Source of the DNA: Azospirillum sp. OGB3
GTDB taxonomy: Bacteria; Pseudomonadota; Alphaproteobacteria; Azospirillales; Azospirillaceae
NCBI RefSeq assembly: GCF_014192915.1
Contig: NZ_JACHYN010000001.1
Location: 744,001-808,000, forward strand
Direction: 5' to 3'
Length of the DNA stretch: 64,000 nt
Part shown: piece by piece, positions 1-9,730 of the stretch
How positions within the stretch are numbered: position 1 is the stretch's first letter
Layout of the letters: each line of letters starts with the position of its first letter
Notes under the pieces: model-generated
What the model was told of the DNA's origin: nothing
Database searches by the model: none
What the model saw: only the letters and a program-made list of their open reading frames with translations
Position numbers and translations under genes: made by a program

Positions 1-481
1 CGGCGCCTTCTCCCGCCGCATCGGGGAGGAACTCCTGCGGCTGCAATTCGCCCATGCCCAGCGCTCGGACCATCCGCTGTCGGTGATCTTCTTCGACCTG
101 GACAATTTCAAGTCGATCAACGACCGCTTCGGCCACGACCAGGGCGACAAGCAGCTCGGGCGGGCGGCGGAGTCGATCCGCGCCATGCTGCGCCAGTCCG
201 ACGTGATGGTCCGCTGGGGCGGGGAGGAATTCGTGGTCATCATGCCCAACACCGCCCGCCAGGGCGCCCTGACCGCCGTGGAACGGCTGCACGAGCGGGG
301 CTTGGGCAAGCGCCCGGACGGCACCCTGCAGACCGCCAGCGTCGGCGTGGCCGAATACCTCCACGACCGCCCGGTGGACTGGGAAAGGCTGGTCGATCTG
401 GCCGACCAGCGCATGTACGCGGCCAAGCAGTCGGGCAAGAACCGCATCGTCGCCGACGACCGCGTCCCCGAACCGGCCTGA
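1..481 (+). CDS. GGDEF-domain diguanylate cyclase, 5' truncated by window edge
   Basis: This is the C-terminal part of a diguanylate cyclase, which makes cyclic di-GMP from two GTP. The reading frame is open from base 2 and ends at the TGA at 479-481, so the true start lies outside the window. The metal-binding FFDLDNFK segment is followed by the active-site signature RWGGEEF. The sequence RQSD sits exactly five residues before GGEEF and matches the RxxD product-inhibition site, so feedback inhibition is likely. The end ([17 protein letters not shown]) is the usual close of the GGDEF fold. The N-terminal sensor part cannot be seen. The family call is firm; the input signal is unknown. Confidence 0.93.
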   Translation, partial: GAFSRRIGEELLRLQFAHAQRSDHPLSVIFFDLDNFKSINDRFGHDQGDKQLGRAAESIRAMLRQSDVMVRWGGEEFVVIMPNTARQGALTAVERLHERGLGKRPDGTLQTASVGVAEYLHDRPVDWERLVDLADQRMYAAKQSGKNRIVADDRVPEPA

Positions 482-492
482 CCCTTTCTGTT

Positions 493-3018
493 TCAGTCGT
501 TGCGCAGCAGCGGGGCGGAGGGCTGGCCGAGCGCCCGCCACGTCCCGAGGAAACCGAAGGCCAGCGTGATCGCGGTGCTGAGCAGCGCCGTGGTCAGCAC
601 CGCCGAAGGCAGGAAGGTCCAGTCCCAGCGCATCAGGAAGGTCATCACCGCCCAGGCGGTGATGGTGCCGATGACCCCGGCAATGGCCGCGGTCAGGATG
701 CCCAGCAAGCCGTATTCCAGCAGGAACGCCTTCAGCACGTCGGCCCGCGTGGCGCCCAGCACCTTCAGCACCACCGCGTCGTAGACCCGGCGGCGGTGCC
801 CGGCGGCGACCGCCCCGGCCAGCACCAGCGTGCCGGCGGCCAGCGTGATGCCCGCGGTGACGCGCACCGCCGTGCCGATGTGGCCCAGCATGGTGCCCAC
901 CGTGTCCAGCGCGTCCTTCACCCGCACCAGCGTCACGTTGGGGAAGCGCTGCAGGACGGAGCGCTGCACCTCCGGCTCCGCCGCCGGGGTGCTGCGGACG
1001 GTGGCGATCCAGGTCTGCGGCGCGCGCTCCAGCGTGCCTGGCGCGAAGACCATGGTGAAGTTGATGGCCAGCGTCGAGAAGTCGGCGGCGCGGACGTTGG
1101 CGACCTTCGCCTCGATGGTGCGGCCCAGGATGTTGACGCCCAGCGTGGCGCCGGGACCGATGCCGAAGGCGTTCGCCACATTCTGGTGGATGGAGATCAG
1201 CGGCGCTCCCTTGTAGTCCTCCGGCCACCAGGAGCCGGCGACGATCTCCGAATGCTCGGGCAGCTTGGCGGAATAGGTCACGCCGCGGTCGCCGGACAGC
1301 ACCCAGGACTGCTCGGGGTTGATCAGCGCCTTCTCCGCCGGCCGGCCGTCCACCGTCTCGATGCGCCCGCGCAAGGACGGCACCGCCTCGAACCCGCTGG
1401 TGCCGGGCAGGGCGGTCAGCGTCTCCTTCAGCGGCTCGAACTGGTCGGGCTGGATGTCCACGAAGAAGAAGCTGGGCGCGTCCTTGGGGATCGTCTCGTT
1501 GACCCGGCGGGAGAAGTTGCCCTCGATCAGCGCGATGGCGACCAGCACCGTCAGGCCGAGGCCGAGCGACAGCACCACCGCCCCGGTCGGGTTGCCGGGC
1601 CGGTGCAGGTTGGCGAGCGCCAGCCGCAGCCCCGGACGGCGCGGCCGCCCCGCCGCCGCGGCCCCGCGCACCACCAGCCAAGCGGCCACGCGGAAGGCGA
1701 GGAAGGTGGCGATAGAGCCGCCGACGAACCAGGCGGCGAACATCTTGTTGTGGGCGGTGGCGACGGCCAACCCGGCCAGAGCCGCCACGGTCAGCGCCAT
1801 CGCCGCCAGATAGACGGCGCGCGGGCGGCCTCCGGCGGGGGCGACCACGTCGCGGAACTGCGCCGCCGCCGGCACCTCCCGCGCGCGGCCCAGCGGCCAC
1901 AGCGAGAAGGTCAGGGCGGTCAGCAGGCCGTAAAGCGCGGCCAGGGCCAGGGCGCTCGGGTAGACGCCGATCCGGGTGGGCACCGGCAGCACCTGATCGA
2001 GCAGCGACCCCAGCCCCAGCGGCGCCACCGCGCCGAGCAGCAGCCCCAAGAGGATGCCCAGTCCGGACAAGGCGAGGATCTGCAGCAGATAGACCTGGAA
2101 GACCAGATCGCCCGGCGCACCCAGGCATTTCAGCGTGGCGATGGTGCGGGCGCGCGAGTCGAGATGGCTGCGCACCGCGTTGCCCACCCCGACCCCGCCG
2201 ACCAGCAGGGCGGTCAGCCCGACCAGCGTCAGGAACAGCGTCATGCGGTCGATGAAGCGCTCGATCTGCGGGGAGGCGTTGGTGAAGTCGCGGACCCGCC
2301 AGCCGGCGTCGGGGAAGCGCGCCGTCAGCGCCTTCTGCCACGCCGCCACGTCGGTGCCCGGCGGCAGGGCCAGCTTGGCGGTCCAATAGACGATGCTGCC
2401 GGGCTGGAGCAGGCCGGTGCCCTCCAGCGACGGCAGGCCGATCATCACCCGCGGCCCCAGCGAGAAGGCGCCATTGGACGCGCGGTCCGGCTCCCGCGTC
2501 AGGACTCCGCGCACGGCGAACTCGCTCTCGCCCAGGCGCAGCGTGTCGCCGGTCTTCAGCCCCAGCCGGTCGAGCAGCCCGTCCTCGACCAGCGCGCCCC
2601 AGCGCCCGTCGCGGTTGGCCAGCGCCGTGTGCAGGTCGCCCTCCGGCGCCAGCGCAACGGAGCCGTAGAGCGGGTAGACGCCTTCCACCGCCTTCAGCTC
2701 GACCAGCGTGGACCGCTGGTCGTCGGCGGAGCGGGCCATGGCGCGCATCTCCACCGACTGCGACAGGCGCCCGGCCTGTTCCAGCCAGGCGCGCTGCTCG
2801 TCGGTCGGCGGGGCGTAGATCTGGCGCAGCGCGACGTCGCCGCCCAGGATGGCCCGTCCGTCCGCCTGCAGGCCCGACAGCACGCCGCCGGAGACGGAGT
2901 TGACCGCGGCGATGGCCGCGACGCCGAGCGTCAGGCAGGCCAGGAAGATGCGGAAGCCCTTCAGCCCCCCGCGCAGCTCGCGGCGGGCCAGTCGGAAGGC
3001 GAGGGCGAGGTTGGTCAT
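493..3018 (-). CDS. ybbP: ABC transporter permease, YbbP/FtsX family
   Basis: Large permease of about 841 residues that pairs with the ATPase encoded just upstream (3180-3914). A membrane helix near residues 20-45 ([19 protein letters not shown]) is followed by a periplasmic MacB-like region. A first FtsX block of helices then appears ([22 protein letters not shown], then about three more) and a second FtsX block closes the protein. This duplicated FtsX layout is typical of YbbP. Family knowledge: YbbA-YbbP-TesA are neighbours in many proteobacteria and are thought to act on lipids or lipoprotein-like envelope substrates, but the substrate is not proven. I use the ATG giving [18 protein letters not shown] because the His/Pro-rich upstream extension looks non-coding. 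No strong ribosome site is visible. Confidence 0.9.
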   Translation of the reverse strand: MTNLALAFRLARRELRGGLKGFRIFLACLTLGVAAIAAVNSVSGGVLSGLQADGRAILGGDVALRQIYAPPTDEQRAWLEQAGRLSQSVEMRAMARSADDQRSTLVELKAVEGVYPLYGSVALAPEGDLHTALANRDGRWGALVEDGLLDRLGLKTGDTLRLGESEFAVRGVLTREPDRASNGAFSLGPRVMIGLPSLEGTGLLQPGSIVYWTAKLALPPGTDVAAWQKALTARFPDAGWRVRDFTNASPQIERFIDRMTLFLTLVGLTALLVGGVGVGNAVRSHLDSRARTIATLKCLGAPGDLVFQVYLLQILALSGLGILLGLLLGAVAPLGLGSLLDQVLPVPTRIGVYPSALALAALYGLLTALTFSLWPLGRAREVPAAAQFRDVVAPAGGRPRAVYLAAMALTVAALAGLAVATAHNKMFAAWFVGGSIATFLAFRVAAWLVVRGAAAAGRPRRPGLRLALANLHRPGNPTGAVVLSLGLGLTVLVAIALIEGNFSRRVNETIPKDAPSFFFVDIQPDQFEPLKETLTALPGTSGFEAVPSLRGRIETVDGRPAEKALINPEQSWVLSGDRGVTYSAKLPEHSEIVAGSWWPEDYKGAPLISIHQNVANAFGIGPGATLGVNILGRTIEAKVANVRAADFSTLAINFTMVFAPGTLERAPQTWIATVRSTPAAEPEVQRSVLQRFPNVTLVRVKDALDTVGTMLGHIGTAVRVTAGITLAAGTLVLAGAVAAGHRRRVYDAVVLKVLGATRADVLKAFLLEYGLLGILTAAIAGVIGTITAWAVMTFLMRWDWTFLPSAVLTTALLSTAITLAFGFLGTWRALGQPSAPLLRND

Positions 3019-3067
3019 CGGTGCGTCCGGTGGGATGTGTGGGTGGTGGTGGGGGTGGTCACGTCGG

Positions 3068-3151
3068 GCCCCCACCCAACCCTCCCCCGCTTTCGCAGGG
3101 GAGGGCTTGATCTCCTCCCCCTGCGAAGCGGGGGGAGGTCGGGAGGGGGGC
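3068..3151. repeat. GC-rich intergenic palindrome, copy 1
   Basis: Two back-to-back stems (CCCTCCCCCGC...GC-AGGGGAGGG and CTCCCCC...GCGGGGGGAG) sit inside an outer pair, CCCCCACCC against GGGAGGGGGG. The element fills the spacer between the two ABC transporter genes. Very similar elements occur at 13583-13686 and 54408-54491. It looks like a dispersed REP/BIME-type element and could also stop transcription or stabilise mRNA ends. The function is inferred; the structure is directly visible. Confidence 0.75.
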
Positions 3152-3179
3152 GCGACGCGACCACTCCCCCCCGGACATC

Positions 3180-3914
3180 TCAGTCCCCCGCCACGCGGAC
3201 GCGCTCGGCGCGGGCGGCCGTGCCGTCGTCGACGATGCGCCCGTCCATCAGGCGCACGGTCCGGTCGCAGCGGTCGGCCAGGGACGGGTCGTGGGTGATC
3301 AGCACCAGCGTCGTGCCGCGCCGCTCGGCGAGGTCGAACAGCAGTTCCACGATGGTGGCGCCGGTGCCGATGTCGAGGTTGCCGGTCGGTTCGTCGGCCA
3401 GCAGCAGCGACGGCTCGGCGACGAAGGCGCGGGCCAGGGCGACACGCTGCTGCTCGCCGCCGGACAACTGGCCCGGATAGTGGGTCAGCCGGTGGCCCAG
3501 CCCGACCGCCTCCAGCCCGGAGCGCGCGCGGTCGAAGGCGTCGGCGGCCCCGGCGAATTCCAGGGGGATGGCGACGTTCTCCAGCGCGGTCATCGTCGGC
3601 ACGAGGTGGAAAGCCTGGAAGACGATCCCCACATGGTCGCGGCGGAAGCGCGCAAGCCCGTCCTCGTCCAGCCGGCCCAGATCCTGTCCGGCGACGCGCA
3701 CGGTCCCGCCCGTGGGACGTTCCAGCCCGGCCATGACCATCATCATGGTCGATTTGCCGGAGCCCGACGGGCCGACCACGCCGACCCGTTCACCGGGCTG
3801 GATGCGGAGATTCAAGCCTCTCAGGATGTTGACGGGTCCGGCCGCGCTGTCCAATCTCAGATGCACCTCGTCGAGATCGACGATGGTGGACTCAACGGAA
3901 TCGGGTCGGGACAT
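3180..3914 (-). CDS. ybbA: ABC transporter ATP-binding protein, YbbA/LolD type
   Basis: ATPase of about 244 residues for the YbbP permease downstream. The Walker A motif is GPSGSGKST, the Q-loop lies in [16 protein letters not shown], the ABC signature is [14 protein letters not shown], and Walker B is [12 protein letters not shown] followed by the H-loop in [21 protein letters not shown] and the Q-loop context are typical of the MacB/LolD/YbbA class. The ATG at 3914 (MSRPDS) is preferred; an in-frame ATG two codons upstream at 3920 is also possible. The longer open frame reaching 4061 overlaps the divergent esterase and is unlikely to be translated. It forms an operon with the permease across the palindromic repeat. 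Confidence 0.93.
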   Translation of the reverse strand: MSRPDSVESTIVDLDEVHLRLDSAAGPVNILRGLNLRIQPGERVGVVGPSGSGKSTMMMVMAGLERPTGGTVRVAGQDLGRLDEDGLARFRRDHVGIVFQAFHLVPTMTALENVAIPLEFAGAADAFDRARSGLEAVGLGHRLTHYPGQLSGGEQQRVALARAFVAEPSLLLADEPTGNLDIGTGATIVELLFDLAERRGTTLVLITHDPSLADRCDRTVRLMDGRIVDDGTAARAERVRVAGD

Positions 3915-3972
3915 TGGCATGCGTCTCTGGAACGGGCGGGGAAATGGGCGGGAAAACCTCACGCCATATGGC

Positions 3973-4668
3973 ATGGTGCGCCGCCATTTCAACATGGCCC
4001 TCCTTCGGTCGGGGCTGGCCGCTCTCGCCGTCGTTGCGGGAATTGGCGCGGCAATCGGCATGACCGCCCCCGCGTTCGCCCAAGGTGGGCCGGGGAAGGG
4101 GCCTTACACCCTGCTGGGGCTCGGCGACAGCCTGACCGCCGGCTACGGCCTTCCCGAAGCGCAGGCTTTCACGGTGCAGTTGCAGGCGGCGCTGCGGGCG
4201 AAGGGCTACGACGTGACCGTCGTCAACGCCGGCGTGTCGGGCGACACCACGGCGGGCGGCCTGTCGCGGCTCGACTGGGCGCTGGCCGACAAGCCGGACG
4301 CCGTGCTGGTGGAGCTGGGGGCGAACGACATGCTGCGCGGGCTCGATCCCGCCGCGGCGCGCGCCAACCTCGACGCCATCCTGAAGCGGCTGACCGGCGA
4401 GACGCTGCCCGTGCTGCTGGCCGGCATGTACGCCTCACCCAGCCTGGGCCGTGCGTACGGAGACCGCTTCAACGCCATCTACCCGGATCTGGCGAAGGCG
4501 TACGACGTACAGCTCTATCCGTTCTTCCTGGACGGCGTGGCGGCCGACGCCGCGCTGAACCAGCCCGACGGCATCCATCCCAACGCGGCCGGCGTGAAGG
4601 TGATCGTGGAGCGCATCACGCCCCACGTCGCCCGCCTTCTGGACGGCATCGCCAAAAGCGGAGACTGA
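3973..4668 (+). CDS. tesA: SGNH-family arylesterase / acyl-CoA thioesterase I, exported
   Basis: Periplasmic GDSL/SGNH hydrolase that cleaves acyl or aryl esters and thioesters. An N-terminal signal peptide ends in APAFA before QGG. All four blocks are present: GDSLTAGYG (catalytic Ser), NAGVSGDTT (Gly), GAND (Asn) and DGIHPN (catalytic Asp and His). Its position divergent from ybbA-ybbP repeats the E. coli tesA-ybbA-ybbP arrangement, which supports the name. The start is uncertain: ATGs at 3973 (MVRRHFN) and 3994 (MALLRSG) both leave a usable signal peptide, and neither has a clear ribosome site. Only a short gap follows before the FIST gene, so the two may be co-transcribed. Confidence 0.92.
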   Translation: MVRRHFNMALLRSGLAALAVVAGIGAAIGMTAPAFAQGGPGKGPYTLLGLGDSLTAGYGLPEAQAFTVQLQAALRAKGYDVTVVNAGVSGDTTAGGLSRLDWALADKPDAVLVELGANDMLRGLDPAAARANLDAILKRLTGETLPVLLAGMYASPSLGRAYGDRFNAIYPDLAKAYDVQLYPFFLDGVAADAALNQPDGIHPNAAGVKVIVERITPHVARLLDGIAKSGD

Positions 4669-4673
4669 CACCC

Positions 4674-5846
4674 ATGGCGACCCCGGCCGGCGACACCGCC
4701 ACCGAGACTTATTTCAAGGCCGCATCGGCCACCGGCACCGAATGGGGCGCCGTCGTCAAGTCGTGCCTGGACGAACTCGGGGTGGTGGAGGGCTGCAACC
4801 TCGGCTTCCTCTACATCACCGACGCGCTGGCCGAGCACGCGACGAGCATGGTCACGCTGCTGCGCGGCGTCACCGGCATCCGCGACTGGGTGGGCACGGT
4901 CGGCATCGGCGTCTGCGCCAACGACGAGGAAATTTTCGACAAGCCGGGCATCGCCGTGATGGTGGCCCGCCTGCCGCCGGAGGGCTTCCGCCTGTTCCCG
5001 GTGGTGTCGGGCGACATGGAGCCGCTGCGCCGCATGGCCGGCGGCTGGCTGGACAAGCACGGCGCCATGCTGGCGCTCGCCCACGCCGACCCGCGCCACC
5101 AGGATTTGGCCGGGCTGGTCGTTTCGCTGGCGGAATCAACGGGGGCCTTCCTGGTCGGTGGTCTGTCGGCCTCGCGGTCGGAGTTCCCGCAATTCACCAT
5201 CCCCGGCAACACCGCCACGATGGTCGGCGGGCCGGTGGCCGACGGCGGCGTGTCGGGCGTGCTGTTCGCGCCGCAGGTGCCGGTCGCCACCGGCCTCAGC
5301 CAGGGCTGCACGCCCATCGGGCCGGTGCGCACCATCACCGCCGCGGAGGACAACGTCGTCCTGGAGATCGACGGGCGCCCGGCGCTGGAGGTCTTCAAGG
5401 AGGACATCGGCGAGTTGCTGGCCCGCGACCTCAAGCGGGTGTCCGGCTACATCTTCGCCGGCCTGCCGATCGCCGGCAGCGACACGGCGGACTATCTGGT
5501 TCGCGACCTGATCGCCATCGACCCGCGCGCCGGCTGGATCGCCGTCGCCCATCATGTGCAGAGCGGCCAGCCCATCCTGTTCACCCGCCGCGACCAGCAG
5601 AGTGCCGAGGCCGACATGCGCCGCATGCTGGCCAATCTGAAGAAGCGCGTGAAGACCACCCCGAAGGGCGCCCTCTACGTCAGCTGCATCGCCCGCGGCC
5701 CCAGCCTGTTCGGCGAGGGCAGCCAGGAACTGGCGCTGATCCGCGAAACCTTCGGCGACATCCCGCTGGCCGGATTCTTCGCCAGCGGCGAGATCTCCAA
5801 CGCCCGCCTGTACGGATACACCGGCGTGCTCACCCTGTTCCTTTAA
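4674..5846 (+). CDS. FIST N- and C-domain protein
   Basis: Soluble protein of 390 residues with an N-terminal FIST domain (about residues 25-215, with NLGFLYITDALAEH and a glycine-rich VGGLSASRSEF segment) and a FIST_C domain (about 225-375, ending GFFASGEISNARLYGYTG). The terminal GFFASGEI...Y...G block is the strongest family mark. FIST domains are predicted sensory modules for small ligands, possibly amino acids, and are often near chemotaxis or signalling genes. No output domain is attached here, so its partner is unknown. The ATG lies five bases after the tesA stop codon, which suggests an operon. Confidence 0.9.
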   Translation: MATPAGDTATETYFKAASATGTEWGAVVKSCLDELGVVEGCNLGFLYITDALAEHATSMVTLLRGVTGIRDWVGTVGIGVCANDEEIFDKPGIAVMVARLPPEGFRLFPVVSGDMEPLRRMAGGWLDKHGAMLALAHADPRHQDLAGLVVSLAESTGAFLVGGLSASRSEFPQFTIPGNTATMVGGPVADGGVSGVLFAPQVPVATGLSQGCTPIGPVRTITAAEDNVVLEIDGRPALEVFKEDIGELLARDLKRVSGYIFAGLPIAGSDTADYLVRDLIAIDPRAGWIAVAHHVQSGQPILFTRRDQQSAEADMRRMLANLKKRVKTTPKGALYVSCIARGPSLFGEGSQELALIRETFGDIPLAGFFASGEISNARLYGYTGVLTLFL

Positions 5847-5859
5847 GGACCATAGCGAA

Positions 5860-6903
5860 ATGCAATACCGTCCGCTCGGCCGCACCGGCCTGTCGGTCAG
5901 CGCCATCGGCCTGGGCACCATGACCTGGGGCCGCCAGAACAGCGAGGCCGAGGGCCACGCCCAGATGGATTACGCGCTCGGCGAGGGCGTGAATTTCTGG
6001 GACACGGCGGAGATGTACGCCATCCCCCCGACCGCCGACACGTACGGACGTACGGAGGAGGTGATCGGCACCTGGTTCAAGGCGACCGGCAAGCGCGACC
6101 AGGTGATCCTGGCGAGCAAGGTCGTCGGCGCCACCGACGGCGGCTTCGCCTGGGTGCGCAACGGCGAGGCCAAGCTCGACCGCGCCAACATCTTCGCGGC
6201 GGTCGAGGCCAGCCTGCGCCGGCTCCAGACCGACTACATCGACCTGTACCAGCTCCATTGGCCCGACCGCTCGACCAACCGCTTCGGCGCGCGCAACTAC
6301 GTCCATCGGCCGGAGAAGGACGGCACGCCCATCGAGGAGACGCTGGCGGCGCTTGACGAGCTGGTGAAGTCCGGCAAGGTCCGCCACATCGGCGTGTCGA
6401 ACGAGTCGCCCTGGGGGGTGATGCAGTTCCTCAAGCTGGCGGAGGACAAAGGTCTGCCGCGCATCGCCTCGATCCAGAACGCCTACAACCTGCTGAACCG
6501 GACCTTCGAGCAGGGTCTGGCCGAGGTGTCGCTGCGCGAGGACGTCGGGCTTCTCGCCTATTCACCGCTGGCCGCCGGCACGCTGACCGGCAAGTATCTG
6601 GACGGCGCTGTTCCCGCCGGCACCCGCCGCGCGCTGGATCACCGCAAGTCGCGCTACGCCACCGTCAACGCCGACGCGGCCACCAGGGAGTATCTGGACG
6701 TCGCCCGGCGCCACGGCCTGTCGCCGACCCAGATGGCCATCGCCTTCACCCTGCAACAGCCCTTCGTGGTGTCCTCGCTGATCGGCGCGACGACGATGGA
6801 GGACCTTAAGTCCAACATCGCGGCGGTGGACGTCACGCTGTCGGACGAGGTGCTGAAGGACATCGAGGCGGTCAACGCCCGCTATTCCGACCCCTGCCCG
6901 TAA
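5860..6903 (+). CDS. tas: Aldo/keto reductase, Tas family
   Basis: NADPH-dependent aldo/keto reductase of 347 residues, close to the usual Tas length. The catalytic tetrad is visible in order: Asp and Tyr in NFWDTAEMY, Lys in VILASKV and His in LYQLHWPD. The insert after the Tyr (AIPPTADTYGRTEEVIG) is characteristic of the Tas/YgdS subgroup. The physiological substrate is not known for the family. An AAGGA ribosome site lies ahead of the ATG, 13 bases after the FIST gene, so it probably belongs to the same transcript. The call to subgroup is strong. Confidence 0.94.
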   Translation: MQYRPLGRTGLSVSAIGLGTMTWGRQNSEAEGHAQMDYALGEGVNFWDTAEMYAIPPTADTYGRTEEVIGTWFKATGKRDQVILASKVVGATDGGFAWVRNGEAKLDRANIFAAVEASLRRLQTDYIDLYQLHWPDRSTNRFGARNYVHRPEKDGTPIEETLAALDELVKSGKVRHIGVSNESPWGVMQFLKLAEDKGLPRIASIQNAYNLLNRTFEQGLAEVSLREDVGLLAYSPLAAGTLTGKYLDGAVPAGTRRALDHRKSRYATVNADAATREYLDVARRHGLSPTQMAIAFTLQQPFVVSSLIGATTMEDLKSNIAAVDVTLSDEVLKDIEAVNARYSDPCP

Positions 6904-6919
6904 CCGTTCCGGAACGCCA

Positions 6920-7456
6920 ATGATCCGTCTCTTCGTCGCCCTCGATTTTCCGGAGGAGGTGCGCCGGCGTCTGGCGGGGCTGGGCGGCGGTGTGCCCGGC
7001 GCCCGCTGGACCGACGCGGACAATCTGCACCTGACGCTCCGCTTCATCGGGGAGGTGCCGGAGGATCAGGCGGCGGAGATCGACGAGTCGCTGGCGCAGA
7101 TCGCGGCGCCGGCCTTCGATCTGGTTCTGGACGGCGTGGGCGTGTACGGCAGCGGCCGCAACGCCCGCGTCCTCTGGGCCGGGGTGGAGCGCAGCGACGC
7201 CTTGTCGCACCTCCAGTCCAAGGTCGAGTCGGCGCTGGTCCGCTGCGGCCTGCCGGCGGAAGAGCGCAAATTCTCGCCCCACGTCACGCTCGCCCGGCTG
7301 AAGGACGCGCCGAAGGACCGGATCGGGCGCTTCGTCGAGGAGCGCGGAATGTTCCGCGCCGGTCCGATCCGGGTGGAGCACTTCACGCTCTACCGCAGCC
7401 ACTTGGGCAAGGGGGCCGCGGTGTACGAGGCGTTGTCGGAGTACGGGTTGGGGTGA
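6920..7456 (+). CDS. thpR: RNA 2',3'-cyclic phosphodiesterase (2'-5' RNA ligase family)
   Basis: Protein of 178 residues in the 2H phosphoesterase family. The two HxTx catalytic motifs are HLTL (NLHLTLRFIGEV, about residue 37) and HVTL (FSPHVTLARLK, about residue 119), spaced as expected for LigT/ThpR. Family knowledge: ThpR opens 2',3'-cyclic phosphate ends in RNA to 2'-phosphates and can catalyse 2'-5' ligation in vitro. It starts 16 bases after tas, in the same orientation, and converges on ubiH. Confidence 0.94.
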   Translation: MIRLFVALDFPEEVRRRLAGLGGGVPGARWTDADNLHLTLRFIGEVPEDQAAEIDESLAQIAAPAFDLVLDGVGVYGSGRNARVLWAGVERSDALSHLQSKVESALVRCGLPAEERKFSPHVTLARLKDAPKDRIGRFVEERGMFRAGPIRVEHFTLYRSHLGKGAAVYEALSEYGLG

Positions 7457-7471
7457 CGGGCGGGCGGCGCC

Positions 7472-8722
7472 TTAAAGCGGCACGCCCTTGATCATCCGCG
7501 GCAGTTCGCCGACCACGCCCATCGCGTGCCGCATGAAGAAGCGCTTCAGCGGCGGCAGGCGGTTGACGACGGCCATGCCGACGTCGCGGGCCAGCTTGAT
7601 CGGCGGGATGTTGTTCGAGAACAGGTGCACCAGACCGTCGCAGACCACGGCCAGCAGCACCGTGTCGAAGCGGCGCCAGCGCTGGAAGCGGGCCAGCACT
7701 TCCGGCGAGCCCACGTCCAGCCCCAGCCGGTGCGCGTCCACGATCACCTCGGCGAGCGCCGCCACGTCGCGCAGGCCCAGGTTCAGCCCCTGGCCGGCGA
7801 TGGGGTGGATGGCGTGGGCCGCCTCGCCGATGAGCGCCACGCGCTCGGCGATGAAGCGCTCGGCCAGCAGGACCGACAGTGGCCAGGCGTCGCGCCGGGT
7901 CACCAGCTCGATGTCGCCCAGATAACCGCCCGACCGCCGGGTCAGCTCGTCGATGAACTGGTCCTCCGGCAGCTTCAGATACATGTCGACCAGCGACCGC
8001 TTCTCGCTCCACACGATGGAGGAGCGGTTCCCGGTCATCGGCAGCACGGCGAAGGGGCCGTTGGGCAGGAAATGCTCCACCGCCACGCCGTTGTGCGGCT
8101 CCGAATGGCGGATCGTGCAGATGATCGCGGACTGGTCGTAGGCCCAGCTGCGCAGCTTGATCCCGGCGCTCTCCCGCGCCAGCGAGCGGCGCCCGTCGGC
8201 GCCGACGACCAGCCGCGCCTTAACCACCCGGCCGTCGGCCAGCCTCACCGTGGCGCCGGCGCGGGTGCGCTCGATCGACACCGCCTGGGCCGGGGCCAGA
8301 TGGTGCAGGCCGGGCAGCTCCTTGGCGCGGGCGAACAGGGCGCGGCGCATGTCCTTGTTGTCGAGAATCCAGCCGAAGGGCTGGTTCTTGCCGTCCCAGG
8401 TCAGTTCCGTGTGGTCGTAATGGACGAACAGGGGTGAGAACTGGTCGGCCACCCGGATGTCGAGGATCGGGCCGGCGTCGGGCTCCATGTGCTTCCACAC
8501 GCCCGCCCCCTCCAGCACCTTCATCGAGGCGTAGGCGACCGCCGTGGTGCGGATGTCGAAGTCGTCTTCCGCCTGCCGGTCCGGGCTGTCGCGGTCGATG
8601 CAGACGACCGGAACGCCCGCGGTGGCCAGGGCCGCCGCCATGCTGAGTCCGGCCAGTCCGCCGCCCAACACGACGACGTCGGTCGTGATCTCCTGCGCTG
8701 CGGTGGTGCCCGATTCGGTCAT
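7472..8722 (-). CDS. ubiH: UbiH/UbiF/COQ6-family FAD monooxygenase
   Basis: Flavoprotein hydroxylase of 416 residues for ubiquinone biosynthesis. The N-terminal dinucleotide fold is VVVLGGGLAGLSMA; the DG motif is VVGADGRRSLAR; the second FAD motif is RVALIGEAAHAIHPIAGQG, followed by NLGLRD. These match UbiH/UbiF/VisC proteins, but which ring position it hydroxylates cannot be read from sequence. The symbol follows the published neighbour of glnZ in Azospirillum, recalled from memory. The gene is divergent from glnZ; its promoter must lie in the 318-base region 8723-9040. Confidence 0.9.
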   Translation of the reverse strand: MTESGTTAAQEITTDVVVLGGGLAGLSMAAALATAGVPVVCIDRDSPDRQAEDDFDIRTTAVAYASMKVLEGAGVWKHMEPDAGPILDIRVADQFSPLFVHYDHTELTWDGKNQPFGWILDNKDMRRALFARAKELPGLHHLAPAQAVSIERTRAGATVRLADGRVVKARLVVGADGRRSLARESAGIKLRSWAYDQSAIICTIRHSEPHNGVAVEHFLPNGPFAVLPMTGNRSSIVWSEKRSLVDMYLKLPEDQFIDELTRRSGGYLGDIELVTRRDAWPLSVLLAERFIAERVALIGEAAHAIHPIAGQGLNLGLRDVAALAEVIVDAHRLGLDVGSPEVLARFQRWRRFDTVLLAVVCDGLVHLFSNNIPPIKLARDVGMAVVNRLPPLKRFFMRHAMGVVGELPRMIKGVPL

Positions 8723-8821
8723 GATGGCGCTGCCCTTCGATCAGTGTAGACGGGTACGAACAATCGTTCCGCTCGGTCCGGATGTCCAGCGGCGCGGCGT
8801 CGCGGCCGCCGAATTGCGTAA

Positions 8822-9379
<558 letters not shown>

Positions 9380-9392
9380 GGCGGACTGGAAG

Positions 9393-9461
9393 AAGCGGAC
9401 AGGGCGGGGCGTCACGGCCCGGCCCCTCCCGCAAGGGGGGAAGGCGTGTCCGCTTTTTCTT
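9393..9461 (+). terminator. Rho-independent terminator after glnZ
   Basis: AAGCGGACA (9393-9401) pairs with TGTCCGCTT (9447-9455). An inner stem of CCCCTCC with GGGGGG forms within the loop, and a TTTTTCTT run follows. This supports glnZ being transcribed alone. Confidence 0.7.
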
Positions 9462-9730
9462 GCCGCGGGGAATCGATGATCTGCCCGGTGACTTGACGCC
9501 GGGCGCGCCAGTCTTTCCACCGTGGCGCCAAGGCCGCCGGAACGGGCGGCGTATGCTTTCCCTTGACCGGGCTTCGTCCGGTTTTGTGCCCTTGTGCCGG
9601 GACTCCACCGCCGGTAGGATCGTTTCCGTTTCGTATCGGGCAGAGGCCCCCAGAGGCCCCTGACGGGCCGTGCCCCTCGGGGCCGGCCCGGCCTTCTCGG
9701 GCCGTCCTCATGGAAAGGATTCTCGGCGGC

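Noticed and set aside
796..3480. Long plus-strand open frame of 894 codons opposite the YbbP and YbbA genes
   Set aside because: Composition is Arg/Gly/Gln/Ala-rich with no domain; it is the complement of well-supported genes in GC-rich DNA.
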